Of a DNA stretch of 64,000 nucleotides, positions 36,201 to 48,800 are shown one piece after another; the first letter of the stretch is position 1; each line of letters begins with the position of its first letter. This stretch comes from Tetrahymena thermophila SB210 (lineage: Eukaryota; Ciliophora; Oligohymenophorea; Hymenostomatida; Tetrahymenidae), in the NCBI RefSeq assembly GCF_000189635.1, contig NW_002476438.1, positions 62,001-126,000 on the forward strand. The letters are read 5' to 3'. A program made the position numbers and the translations under genes. The notes under the pieces are model-generated. The model made no database searches. It saw only the letters and a list, made by a program, of their open reading frames with translations, and was not told the origin of the DNA.

Positions 36201-39200
36201 ATTTTTTCTGAAAATGAATTTAATTCTTTTTAAATACTTTTAGCTAAAGTTGCCCATGCAACACATAATATTTTGATTCCAATGGAAATTGCCTACCTTG
36301 CCCTTAGTACTGCAACACATGTTCCTCTTAAACAATTTGCTCTCTTTGTCAAACAGGGTTTTTACTTGCTATAGATGGTACTTGTGTTTCTACTTGCCCA
36401 CTTACTTTTATCCAAGATTTAACTAAAACAAATTGCGTTTGCCGTTTAAATAGCACTTTATTAAAGTAATTTTTATAAAAATAATTAAAAGTTCCTTATT
36501 TGATCATTAAATTTTTTTCATCAATATTTAGCTTGCAATGCCCTTGCAATGCTGGTTATATAGATGTAAATGGCGATTGTTAATCATGTCCATCAAATTG
36601 TGATGTATGTACAAGCTAATCAGTTTGTTCTCAGTGCTCTTAAAATTATTATTTGACAGTATAAGGAACTTGTGTTTCTGCTTGTCCTTAGACATTTATA
36701 CCTGATTCTACTTCAAAAATTTGTGTTTGTGGCTCAAATAGAACACTATAAAAGTAAATAACTATAACTTCCTTATTTGATCATTAAAATTTTTTTATCA
36801 ATACTAAGCTCTCAGTGCCCATGCAATACAGGTTATATAGATGTAAATAGTAATTGTTAATAATGTCCATAAAGTTGTGATGTATGTAGAAGCTAATCAG
36901 CTTGTTCTCAGTGCTCTTAAAATTATTATTTGACAGTATAAGGAACTTGTGTTTCTGTTTGTCCTTAGACATTTATACCTGATTCTACTTCAAAAATTTG
37001 TGTTTGCGACTCAAATAGAATACTATTAAAGTATAATTACTTTAAAATAAATATATTTTCTAAATTCTGATTTTTATCTTTTCTTATTGAAAATGAATTT
37101 AATTCTTTTTAAATACTTTTAGCTAAAGTTGCCCATGCAACACATAATATTTTGATTCCAATGGAAATTGCCTACATTGCCCATAGTACTGCAACACATG
37201 TACCTCTTAAACAATTTGTTCTGTTTGTCAAACAGGGTACTTACTTACTATAGATGGTACATGTGTTTCTACTTGTCCACTTAATTTTATCCAAGATTTA
37301 ACTAAAACAAATTGTGTTTGCCGTTTAAATAGCACTTTATTAAAGTAATTTTTAGCAAAATTATTAAGTTCCCTATTTGATCATAAACATATTTTATCAA
37401 TGTTTAGCTCTCAATGCCCATGCAATACAGGTTACATAGATTTAAATGGTGATTGTTAATCATGTCCATCAAATTGTGATGTATGTACAAGCTAAGCAGC
37501 TTGTTCTCAGTGTTCTTAAAATTATTATTTAACAGTATAATAAACTTGTGTTTCTTCTTGTCCTTAGACATTTATAACAGATTCTACTTCAAAAAAATGT
37601 GTTTGTGGTGCAAATAGAACACAAAAAAAGTAACTATTTTACAAATATTATTTTTATGATAAAAAAGTATTTAATTTTAAAATAAAGAATTTTGTTTTTT
37701 TTATTCTTTAAATAAAGTAATTTATGTCCATGCAATTCTTCATACGTAGATATTAATGGTGTCTGTTAACCTTGTTCTTCTAATTGCATATAATGCACTT
37801 CATAAACATAATGCACAGTTTGCTAATAGAATTTTTACTTAACAACTGATATGACTTGTGTAGCAACATGCCCATTAACATTTGTAGTAAATGCAAATCA
37901 AACCTAATGTATATGTGACATAAATAGAACATTAACAAAGTATTAAAAAATAATTAAATTCATAAATGTTAAAATAATATTTTTAATATTAATTAAAAAG
38001 CAATAAATGCCCTTGTAGTAGTGGTTTTATAGAAATTAATAATATTTGTAAATAATGTCCACAAAATTGTAATATTTGCTCATCACAAAAAACTTGTACG
38101 GTTTGTTAGGCAGGATATTATTTAACAGTGGATGATTTTTGTATCTAAACTTGTCCATTAACATTTGTTGGAGATTCTACTAAAACTAAATGCGTTTGTG
38201 ATATAAATAGAACTTTAACAAAGTAAAATAATAGAAAATTATATAAAAAATAAAAATATTTAATTGATATAACTAGTAACTTGTGCCTCTGTAATGCAAC
38301 ATTCATTGAAGTTGGAGGTATATGTTAACCATGTCCGTAAAATTGTAAAAAATGCTCATCTTAAACTACTTGCTAAGTTTGCCAAGATGGATTTTATTAG
38401 ACTGTAAATTAGACTTGTGTTTCCTAATGTCCTAATAGTTTTATTGTTGATGTTAAATAAAATAAATGTATCTGTGCAATTTATTAATCGCTATATAAGT
38501 AATTCAATTCATATCTTAATTTAAAATAGGGATTTAATTTTCTAAAAATCTATTTGAGTAAAATTTTTTTTAATTTTAAATCTTGGTATTTAATTAAAGA
38601 ATTTTAAAAAACTCCATGTTCTTTCATCCCTCCCTCTTAATCTTATCTAATATTATATAATTAAAATATGAAAATAATTTTATATTTTATGAAAATAGCA
38701 ACTAATGTATTACATGCTAAGATGGATGCATTAAATGTACTAGCCCATCTGATTGTTAGTAATACTCTAATTGTGGTTAATAATTTAAATATGATTTCTC
38801 ATCATAAACATGCGTGAAATGTTTATGGGATGTTTAAGCAAGAAAATGTGTAGATACTTGCACAAATAAATAACTTTATGATCCATAAAAATTACTTTGC
38901 TAATAATGCTATTATTATGATGGAATATGCTAAAGCTCATGTCCTATTGGTTTTTACTCTGACAATACTTTTTAATGTTAATAGTGTAACTCATAATGTA
39001 AATCATGTAAAGGGCCTAATAGTAATTAATGTACTAGATGTAACTTTCCACTTTATTTATAGGATGACAACACTTGTTCTGTATGCTTATTAGGATAATT
39101 CTTAGATTAACAATAAAATATTTGTAAAATGTGTAATATTAGATGCTTATCCTGTTTTGGACCGAATTCAAACAACTGTTTATCTTGCGTATAACATAAA

Positions 39201-40631
39201 ATTCTATCAAAAGACAATAATGAATGCTTAACTTAATCTTAAATTTAAAGTTAAGTTGAAAATGAATTAAAGATAAAATATTCTAATTGTAAGTTTTAAA
39301 TTTTATTATCATAAAAAATTATTTACTTAATTTTAATTTATAGGTGACCAAACAAGCTTTGATTGCTCTTCTCTTTTTGCTCTATAAGAACTTATTTAAA
39401 AAGTTTCTTCAGGAGTGTTTATAGCTACCATTATCTCCCTCTTTTTATTTTTAATTTTTTCTAGTTCAAATGGACTATTAGGCTGGTACTGTATTTAGAT
39501 ATTTTAGCTGATAGGAAATTTAACTTTAAATAAAAATATGAATATATTTTGGTTAAATATAGGATTTTTAAAGAATTTACTTGCATATAATTTCTTGAAT
39601 TTGGTTACTAAAAATCCATTTTAAAATGTTAGTGATATTTAAATAGATTTTAACTTATTTTAAATTGGCATATAAATTTAAGATTTCTACAAAAATATAA
39701 TACAAAATTGTTTTTATCATTTGATAGGATTAGCTTTAATCCTTTTTTTAATGTTGAAAACTTATTTTTTGAAAAACCAATCTGGAATATTTAAGAGACT
39801 AAGCGAATATATGATATTTAATGGGCTTATTAGATATTTTATGATCATCTCTAATTTTATATTCTTTTGTATCTTTAATTCAATAGAATAAGAAAATTAT
39901 CTAGAAAATGGAAATATTTATGTAATAGGTGCTTTTGGCTTAATATATTTATCTCTTTATACCTTTATCGTAATTTCTATTCTGATAGGCAATTAAAATC
40001 TTAGCTAATCAATCTATGTTACATAATTAAATATAATTTAATATAAAAGAGTTCACTAATTATTTTGGTGCTTTTTTGAGGCTAGAAAAATAGCTTGTAT
40101 AATAATAATTGTATTATTTAAAGAGTATTAGTTTAATGGAATAATTATTTCAGTAATAAGCCTACTATTCGTAGTTTATTTATTAATTTTAAAACCGATA
40201 GAGATAAAATTGTAATTAGTAGTTATCATTTTATCAGAGATCATATTGATAGCGCTTTTTATGATGTTTGAATTTATCTCTAATAAAAAATAACTTAATA
40301 TAAATCCTTAAATAGCCACATATTTAGCCTTATGTAAATACAATTTTTTTAGATTTAATATTAATATTCTCATCTTAAAAATTTAGGTTTTGTTGCATCA
40401 ACGATAATTCTTAGCATAATGTTTATTATAGCATTTGTTTTAAGTCTTTATTAATAATTGGATAATCATTTTAAAAATAAAAAAAATTAATAGATAAAAA
40501 AATTAAATTAGCCACCAATTATGCAATAATTCTAAATTTTTAATTCTTTTACTGATATTCAAAGTGTTTTGTCCTAATCTTTAGAAAATAATAAAATAAA
40601 ATGGTCAAAATATCCTACTAAAAAAAGATGA
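33247..40631 (+). CDS. Cysteine-rich modular membrane protein, gene B
   Basis: Complete in 23 exons, 1891 aa, TGA stop. Signal peptide MKPNILLIAYTIQLFIVRA. Ectodomain exons: 33247-33351, 33420-33563, 33616-33768, 33857-34075, 34210-34356, 34426-34557, 34620-34763 (to residue 348), then 34818-34960. Twelve 222-nt modules start at 35050, 35338, 35646, 35934, 36244, 36532, 36809, 37123, 37408, 37718, 38001 and 38277, in the order beta-alpha-beta-alpha-beta-alpha-alpha-beta-alpha-gamma-delta-epsilon (residues about 396-1283). The furin-like exon is 38699-39288. The polytopic exon is 39344-40333, with about eight hydrophobic segments. The last exon, 40387-40631, has one more segment and a polar tail. 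The pattern suggests a receptor- or channel-like surface protein. A distant likeness of the polytopic part to TRP/FLC-type cores is possible but only a guess. Confidence 0.88.
35646..36753 (+). repeat. Duplicated beta-alpha exon pair in gene B
   Basis: The pair 35646-36155 (beta exon, intron, alpha exon) recurs at 36244-36753, offset 598 bp. By eye the two differ at only a few positions, including within the intron, while the introns after each pair differ in length. The other beta-alpha pair (35050-35559) is clearly more diverged, so this duplication is recent. Confidence 0.85.
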
Positions 40632-41094
40632 AAGTTAATAAAATAATATATTTAATTGAAACTAAAAATTTAACAAAAATATAATTTATCTTATCTTATA
40701 AACAAAAAATAATATTTAAATAATAATTAAAATATGAATATAATTTATAATAAATTTAAAAAAAGTAATATAATTAAAAAATAGTAATTGATTGGCCAAA
40801 CAAATTATATATTTATTAATATTTGTAATGAAAGTTATTTTCTTAAACAATTTCTTTTTATTATTAATTTTTAAATATTCAAGACCCCCTTTATCCATGT
40901 ATTTTTTGTAAATTTTAATATTAAAATTTAAATCAACTAGTTTTTCAATCTTTTTTCTTTTAGATGTAATGCAATGTTGATTAAAAGTAATTTAATATTT
41001 TATTTATGAATAATATTTAAAAGAAATGGATAACTTAATATCGCTCATTCTATTCTTAATCTTTTAATGTTTGATAACAAAAGTACATTTTTAA

Positions 41095-41592
41095 AGCATT
41101 CTTTTCCAACAAAAACATATAACACTAGAATGAGAGAAAAAGATAGATTATAAACCAAATCATTATTAAAAAATTCATTCATAGGCAGTTATATCTTTAA
41201 ATGGTAAAAGTGAAATTTATTTATTTAGTGAAAACTTAGATGGTCACCTGTATAGATATATCTTAAAGTAAAATCTTTTTCCATTTGCTCTAAATAACTT
41301 TAAAAAAAACCTAATTTATACTCCTAAAAGAATCCCAAATATATGGCAAAAGAGAATATAGATTTGTTCAATTAAAAAAAAATCAATAGGGTTTATGATT
41401 GGCCTGCTAATTCACCAATCATAATCCTATTGAAATGTTTGGAATTTAATTAAAAAATATATATCTAAAATTTTACCAAACAATATTTAAGAAATCCAAA
41501 GATTAATTTAAAAAGAGTGGATTTATCTATCTTAATAAACTATCCAAAACTTGATTAATAGTTGGGAAGATAGATTAAATAGGTAATAAGAT
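41095..41592 (+). mobile_element. Dead Tc1/mariner transposase, C-terminal part
   Basis: In the ciliate code, pieces read HYQKIHSQAVISLNGKSEIY, then LDGHLYRYILKQNLFPFA, then VYDWPANSP followed by HNPIE, then VWNLIKKYISKILPNNIQEI and SWEDRLNR. This is the order of the Tc1/mariner DDE core and tail: W/AVIS..G block, WPANSPD-NPIE block, W..LK block. The pieces lie in different frames (at least two shifts), and a TGA lies near the start, so it is dead. The N-terminal half and terminal repeats were not found. Glutamine codons TAA/TAG inside the pieces show it was adapted to a ciliate nucleus. Confidence 0.8.
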
Positions 41593-41840
41593 ATTGTATA
41601 TATTATTTGAATATATTTATCTGTATGTACTCTACTTAATTTTTTTGTATGTATGATAAAAATACCATTTCTCTTTGAGTAATTTAACAACTATTTTATA
41701 TTTTTTAGTTTAAATTTATATATTGAACTATTTTTAGATAATGTAATTAATTAATTATCAAAATGCTTTAAATTTATTGATTGATAGTTATTAAAAGTTT
41801 TTCTTTAATAATTTAAATACTTGCCTATAGATTTGTGAAA

Positions 41841-42805
41841 ATAGGCATATAAATTTAAGATTTCTACAAAAATATTGTACAAAATTGCTATTATTAATTG
41901 ATAGGATTAGCTTTTATCCTTTTATTAACTATAAAAGCTTATTCTTTGTAAAACCATTTTGAAATACTTAAGAGAGTAAACAAATATTTAATATTTAATG
42001 GACTTATTAGATATTTAATGATTATCTCTAATTTTTTAATCCTTTGTATCTTCAATTCAATTTAATAAAAAAATAATTTAGAAAAGGAAAATATTTATGT
42101 AATAGGTATTTTTGACTTAATCTATTTATCTCTTTACACCTTTCTAGTAGTTTTTATTATAATAGGCAGTAAAAACATAAGCTAATTAATAATTGTTACA
42201 TAATTAAATATACTTTAGGATAAAAGAATTCACTAATTCTTTTGGTGCTTTTTTGAAGCTAGGAAAATAGCTTGTATAATAATAATTGTATTCTTTAATG
42301 AATATTAATTTAATGGAATAATTATTTCAGTAATAAGCTTAATATTTGTAGTTTATTTATTAATTTCAAAACCAATAGAGATAAAATCGTAATTAATAGT
42401 CATCATATTATCAGAGATCATACTAATATCACTTTTATAATATTTTAATTTATATCTAATAGAGAATAGCTCAGTATAAATCCATAGATAGCCACATATT
42501 TAGCATTATGTAAATACAATTTTTTTAGATTTATATTTTAATTCTTTTTCAAAAATTTAGGTTTTGTTGCATTAACTATAACTCTTAGCATAATATTCAA
42601 TATATTATTCTGCTTAAGTCTTTATTAATAATTGAATAGTTATTTTAAAAATAAAAAAGAAGAATAGATAAAAAAATAAAATTAGCAGTAAATAATAGAA
42701 TAACTCGAAATTTTTAATTCTATTAGTGATATTTAAAATGTATTGTCCATCTCTTTAAAAAACAATAAAATAAAATGGTAAAAATATCCTGCTAAAAAAA
42801 GATGA
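41841..42805 (+). pseudogene. 5'-truncated fragment of a cysteine-rich membrane gene
   Basis: From about 41841 the sequence matches gene B from 39666 onward: the latter two thirds of the polytopic exon, the final intron (GTAAATAC..TTTAG) and the last exon to TGA 42803-42805. Everything upstream (signal peptide, ectodomain, modules, furin exon) is absent. One base is lost near 42435 in the LISLF segment, which shifts the frame. It looks like the stump of a further tandem copy, with the Tc1/mariner relic just to its left. Confidence 0.85.
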
Positions 42806-43161
42806 AAGTGAATAAAATAAATAATACATTTATTTGAAACCAAATATGTAATAAAAATATAATTTATCTAAAAAACAAAAATTTATATTTAGAAAATAAT
42901 AAAACATAATAATTTATTGATTATATAGCTGTTACTGAATTTGAAATAGCACCTACCATTAATGATATCATGATTTGTGATATTTCAAATTATTATTATA
43001 TTAATTATGAATATTTTTTGTTTTAAATCTTAATTATTTTCTTTATATTTGATTTTAAATGACCTAAATTAATCAAAATACATCATCTATATAAAATATA
43101 AAAAATGCAATTCTTTTTTAAGTTTTTGACCCAAACCAAAAAAGTTTATAACAAATAATGA

Positions 43162-43620
43162 TATTTTATTAATGGTAAGAATTGTAGAACTTACTAGTAA
43201 GATTATTTGATAATATCTGATTCCAAAATGTACTTGAAGCCAAAAGAATATGAGGAAATATATTAGTAAAATAATTAATTTAAAAATTTTGTCAAATATC
43301 TATGGGATACTGATAAAAAGATATGCAAAAAAGATTGCTATTCTAAATAGCATAAGGAAACTACGAAATTAATATGAGTAAAGTGGATAATTATTATAAG
43401 GAAATTGTGTGGTTAATTGTCTGCTCAAATAATATAATGATTAAGACATTTAAAAATACCCTCCTCTTAGTAATAAAAAGGAAAATCTGAGGATGATTGT
43501 ATATCTTGTGTTGAAGATTTTATGTTATCTTCTAGAAATTAAAAATTTATAGCAAAAAATAAAGCATCAGATGAAGATATTTTATCTAAAAAACTTGAAT
43601 ACATAATGTAATTTAAAAAA
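43162..43620 (+). pseudogene. Possible relic exons of a cysteine-rich gene
   Basis: An open stretch 43162-43377 reads YFINGKNCRTYQQDYLI, later CKKDCYSKQH, to a TGA. A second stretch from 43471, after a possible AG acceptor, reads GKSEDDCISCVEDFMLSSRN and is the best-preserved version of the relics upstream of genes A and B. With TGA as the only stop, open frames of this length are common by chance, so the first part is weak. The second is supported by the related copies. Confidence 0.35.
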
Positions 43621-45390
43621 TTTAATTACACTTTTCAGATATTGTAACCTATTTCTCATTATTTTATTTTATTTATTTTTACCAATTAATTGAACTTTTT
43701 TAATTTAAAGCCTTATGTTATAACAAATTAACCAATGCTGATTATCAAATTAGCTTTAATTTATTAATAGTTTTTTTGAAATAAAAAAGTTAAGACTATT
43801 CAAGTTTTGATTGCCAAATTCAGTAAAGCTTCTTAGACTTATTTTAAAGTCTACACTAACTACATTATGCTTTTTGCATTTTTATCATTTTCAGCACATT
43901 TTTTTCTGGTTTTGGTTTCTAATATTAGGCAAAAAATATTTTTCTTTATTTAAGTAGAATAAATAGAGGGTAATTTTAATATTGACAAAAGATTAAACTT
44001 ACTTAATTTATATTTAGTATTAAATAATAACATTTAATAAGTTCTTAAATTGAAAGTAATTTGTATAAAATTATTTGATTTTAACTTTTGAAAAAATATT
44101 AAATGAAAAAAAATTTATATGAAATTCTATTGTTTGTAATTATTTAACAGCAATTTTGAATTTTAGTTGATAAATAACTCAAAGAAACATCTTGTTACTT
44201 TTAATTTATTGATTAAGTCCTGCGAATAATTTTTATATCAATAAATAATTATAAATTTCTAGAATTTCCTTTAAGATCTGTAAGATGTGCTTAATAAAAT
44301 TTGATTACATTGATTAAGATTAATTTCAAGTAGAAAATTATAATTTGAAATAAATTAATTTATTCAAACTTCTTAAAAAAATTATTAATGAAAAAAATTT
44401 GATATTAAAAACATTTAAACAAACAAACATTATATAGTATAAATCTCAAAATTAAAACATTTTTGAAGAATAAAAATTTTAATAAGTTTTCTTAAAAAAA
44501 ATAGAAAATTTAATTTTAAATGATTAAAATTTTTATTTTGTATTAAATTAGTTATGGTATATTCAATATATAATTTAAATGTTAATCTCTTTTTTCAAAG
44601 CATTTTTAATAAAAGAAATAAATAATTAAGAAAAATAAATACTTTCAAATGAATGTTTAGTCTCATTTTTAATACTCATTTCAATTAATAGAAAGTATTT
44701 GCATTATTAATTTATTATTAATGTAAAACTTTTTGTAAAAATATAATAGTCTATTTGAAAAAAAATATTTCACATCAAATTTTAAGTTTAAAAAATTATT
44801 TATTTAAATAATTCTATCATGATAATTTAAAAGCTAAAAAAATAATCTAAAAAATTGAGCAATAAAATTATAAAGAAAATTTGAGACTGTCAAACTTAAT
44901 CAGATGATAGAAGGAAATTATTTTATTATAAAAAATACAAAGCAAGTTAAAATTTATTAGTGCATTTCTAATAGATTTGTAAAGAAATTTCAAATTGAAT
45001 ATCTTTATATAGATACAGTTCTAATAGATTGATTGATAATCAAATTTCAAAATGAATATCTTTATTGTGTTTACATTAATTTTAATATAAATTATCAAAT
45101 CTAGTGTTTTTTAGGAATTAAATTAATAATCTATAAATTAATTGTATCCACAAATGAACAAATTAGATTTATCATACATAAAAGTTTTTTTGTTTTTAAC
45201 TGTGTAATTGCTTCCTTTTAGAAATTTATAAGTTTTGAAGAAAAGATTAAATCATCTTTCCAAATAATTTAAGTTCATATCATAATATTCTTGTTTGTTT
45301 TTTAAAAATATATGTTTTCTCTAAAAATTATAAAAATTTTTACATTTTAAAAGCCAAAACTAGATTAGAATTTTTGTTTTTGGTATAGTT

Positions 45391-45425
45391 GTTTTGATTT
45401 CTTCACCATTCATAGATTAAAATTT
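45391..45425 (+). promoter_or_regulatory. Conserved block upstream of gene C
   Basis: GTTTTGATTTCTTCACCATT then CATAGATTAAAATTT, about 415 bp before the ATG. Identical over its core to the copy before gene D. Confidence 0.35.
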
Positions 45426-45805
45426 TTATCTAACTCTATTAATTATTTACTTAATAAAAATTAATCGATCATTAAAATTATTCATAGTGCTTCATATGGC
45501 TTACTAATTCAAAGATTGTAACATCAAATATAAAAGAATATATTTTAATTTATATTTCAATAATATCGACATTAATAGATTCAAGTTATTTTCAAAAACT
45601 ATCAAAGGATTTAATATAATTTACGTCACTCAGCTTAAGTAGGTTAAAATAATAAAAATTCATTCAAAAATGCTGAATTTTAAAAAATAAAAAAAAAGGG
45701 AATAAATAATCAGGTGGATCAAAAATAATAATAAAAGCTTAATTCATTACTAATATTCAGTTTATAATTAATTTAACAATATTTAAAATTTAAAATAACA
45801 AAAAA

Positions 45806-48800
45806 ATGAAAGCAATTATTATATTGATTGCTTATACTATTTAGCTATTAGTTGTAAGAGCTATAGATGATTTACCAATTCAAATATATAATGGTGTCCT
45901 ATTTATAAAAGTAAATAAATTTTTAAGAATGTAATTATTTCTGCTGGTACTTAGAATGAACTTTTTTAAATTTAATAGGAAAGAAATTCTGTAATTTACA
46001 GGGCCTCAAGTGATTCTACTTACAGATATAGTACACTTGATACCTAAGGAATGATTACAGCTACTTATTTTTTAAATCGATTAAGGGATATTAAAGAGAC
46101 TACCAGATATTTTATCATAAATGTATTATTCTTTTTAAATTAAAATCATAAATAAATTTTTTTTGCTTTAAAAAGGATATGCTTTATTTAAATTATTTTG
46201 AGTAGAATTAATATTTAGATATTATTGATTTAAATCTAATGCTATCTGACAAAACAGATTATTTATAAACTATTTAATATGAGAGAACTGCTCCATAGTG
46301 TTATTATAATAGAATTATCTAAGAAATAGTATAATAATAACTCTTTATAATTTTTTTTAACAAAAAAAAAATAAAGTTATGAGCAAAACATATAATATAT
46401 TTTATTTATTACTTAAAAGGCAGGAGTTTACTTTTTCATCTGTTAAAATTCTTTTTTTTAATTTAGCTCGACATTTTAAGATTTAATTAGTTCTCCTACC
46501 AACAGTTAAAAATTTAAGAGTATAAGAAATGAAAAAACTCATATAGTTGCAGATAATCAACTGTTTATGAATGGAAATATATATCAAATACAGATTTCAT
46601 TTATTTAAACTGTAAACATAGTATTAGTCAATGTAATTTCAAATAAATTCATTTAAATTAAAAAATTAAAATTTTAATAAAAACTATTTAAAATTTCAAT
46701 TCAGATTTCTACCAAAAAAATTAATTTTAAATTAATATAAGAAATCATTAAATATGTTTTTATTGATAAAAATTTAATTTAATTGCAATCATTAATTCAA
46801 AAAAATTTGAATAATTTAAACAAATACATATTATAAAATAATTAATAATTTTTTAGATGGAATATAATTTATATCTGATATAAGATTACCTTACTAAAGT
46901 AGAAACCACGAATTCAATATTTAAAAACGTTCATTCAGTAAATCTAAATAATCATAATCACATTGATTAACTTCTTGTTTCTGATGTAATAAATTTTCCA
47001 AATGTAAAAATTGTCATTAAACTTTTTCATAAATATTTTATTTATTTTCTATTTTCAAAAATTCAATTAGATCTCATTTATTGTAGCTTATGATTTCAAA
47101 TAAAATGCTTTTAAATATTTTGATGTGTAAACTTTATCAGAGTTATAATCAACAGGAGTAACTCTACCTTTTGTTGATTCATAATCCTTTTTGTAATATA
47201 AGGTATTTATCAATATCATAAAATAAATATAATTTAAATATTTCATTTTAATAAATACTAGAACATCATTTTTATTGGTACTTCTTAATATGTTTTAACA
47301 TATATCTCTTCATCAAACAAAGTTGAAATTTCTAAAAGTACGCATACATCATAAAACTCATACACACTACCTAACTATCATATTATTTTATATGCTGTTT
47401 CATATGTAAGAATTTCCTTTAAACCTAAAAATACGACAAAGTTTATTTATTTAAATTAGTCCTTCACATATTAGGTTTTTTAAGGGAGTGATCAATACTT
47501 AGTAAATATTTAATAAACCCTTAATGTCTGTAATCCTGGTTGTTTAACATGTGATTCAATAACTGCCTGCAATATTTGCTCATAACCTCTTTACTTGAAT
47601 AATCAATTTTAATGTATTTCTACATGCCCTAGTTAATTTGTTCTAGATATTTCTAATAATAATTGCGTTTGTAGGTCTAATAGTACATTATAAAAGTAAA
47701 ATTTATTTAAGACTAAAAGATTTTCTAGATTCTAATTTTTAATCTAATGAAAATAATAAATTTAATTCCTTTTAAATATTTTTAGCTAAAGTTGCCCCTG
47801 TAACACATCATATGTAGATATTAATGGAAGTTGTCTACCTTGCCCATAATACTGTAACACATGTACCTCCTAAAAAACTTGCTCTATTTGTCAAACAGGG
47901 TATTTACTTGCAGCAGATGGTACCTGTGTTTCTACTTGCCCAACTAATTTTATCCCAAATTAAACTAAAACATATTGTGTTTGCCGTTTAAATAGCACTT
48001 TATTAAAGTAATTTTTATAAAAATAATTATAGCTTCCTTATTTTATCATAGAATTTTTTATCTATCTATTTTTAGTTTGCAATGCCCATGCAATACAGGT
48101 TACTTTGATGTAAAAGGTGATTGTAAATAATGTCCATATAACTGTGATGTATGTATAAGCTAAACAGCTTGTTCTTAGTGTTCTAAAAATTATTATTTGA
48201 CAGTATAATAAACTTGTGCTTTTCCTTGTCCTTAGACATTTAAACCTGATTTTATTTCAAAAAAATGTGTTTGTGACTCAAATAGAACATTATAAAAGTA
48301 ATTATTTTACAATATATTATTTTAATGATAAAAAGTTTTTTAATTTGAAAATAAAAAATTTTCTTTTTTTTAATTCATTAAATAAAGTAATTTATGTCCA
48401 TGCAATTCTTCATACGTAGATATTAATGGTGAATGTTAACCTTGTTCTTCTAATTGCATAAAATGCACTTCATAAACATCATGCGCAGTTTGCTAATAGA
48501 GTTATTACTTAACAATTGAGATGACTTGTGTAGCAAAATGCCCATTAACATTTGTAGTAAATGCAAATCAAACCTAATGTGTTTGTGATATAAATAGAAC
48601 TTTAACAAAGTAATAAAATAATTAATTTCATAAATGTTAAAATAATATTTTTAATATTAATTAAAAAGCAATAAATGCGTTTGTAATAGTGGTTTTATAG
48701 AAATTAATAATATTTGCAAATAATGTCCATAAAATTGTAATACTTGCTCATCACAAAAAATATGCACAGTTTGTTAGATAGGGTATTATTTAACAGCGGA

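Larger units (their letters stand above)
40632..45805. other. Intergenic between genes B and C, with relics
   Basis: About 5.2 kb without an intact gene. From left to right it holds the 3' flank shared with gene A, a dead Tc1/mariner transposase (about 41095-41592), a 5'-truncated gene fragment (41841-42805), possible cysteine-rich exon relics (43162-43620), sequence homologous to the upstream regions of genes A and B, and the conserved block at 45391. Confidence 0.7.

Noticed and set aside
41095-41592. Whole transposon with terminal repeats
   Set aside because: No inverted ends were found around the transposase remains, and the ends of the small element at 18449 do not recur here.
43162-43377. 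A free-standing small gene
   Set aside because: With only TGA as stop, a 71-codon open frame is expected by chance in such AT-rich DNA, and no start or neighbour supports it. It is kept only as a possible relic.
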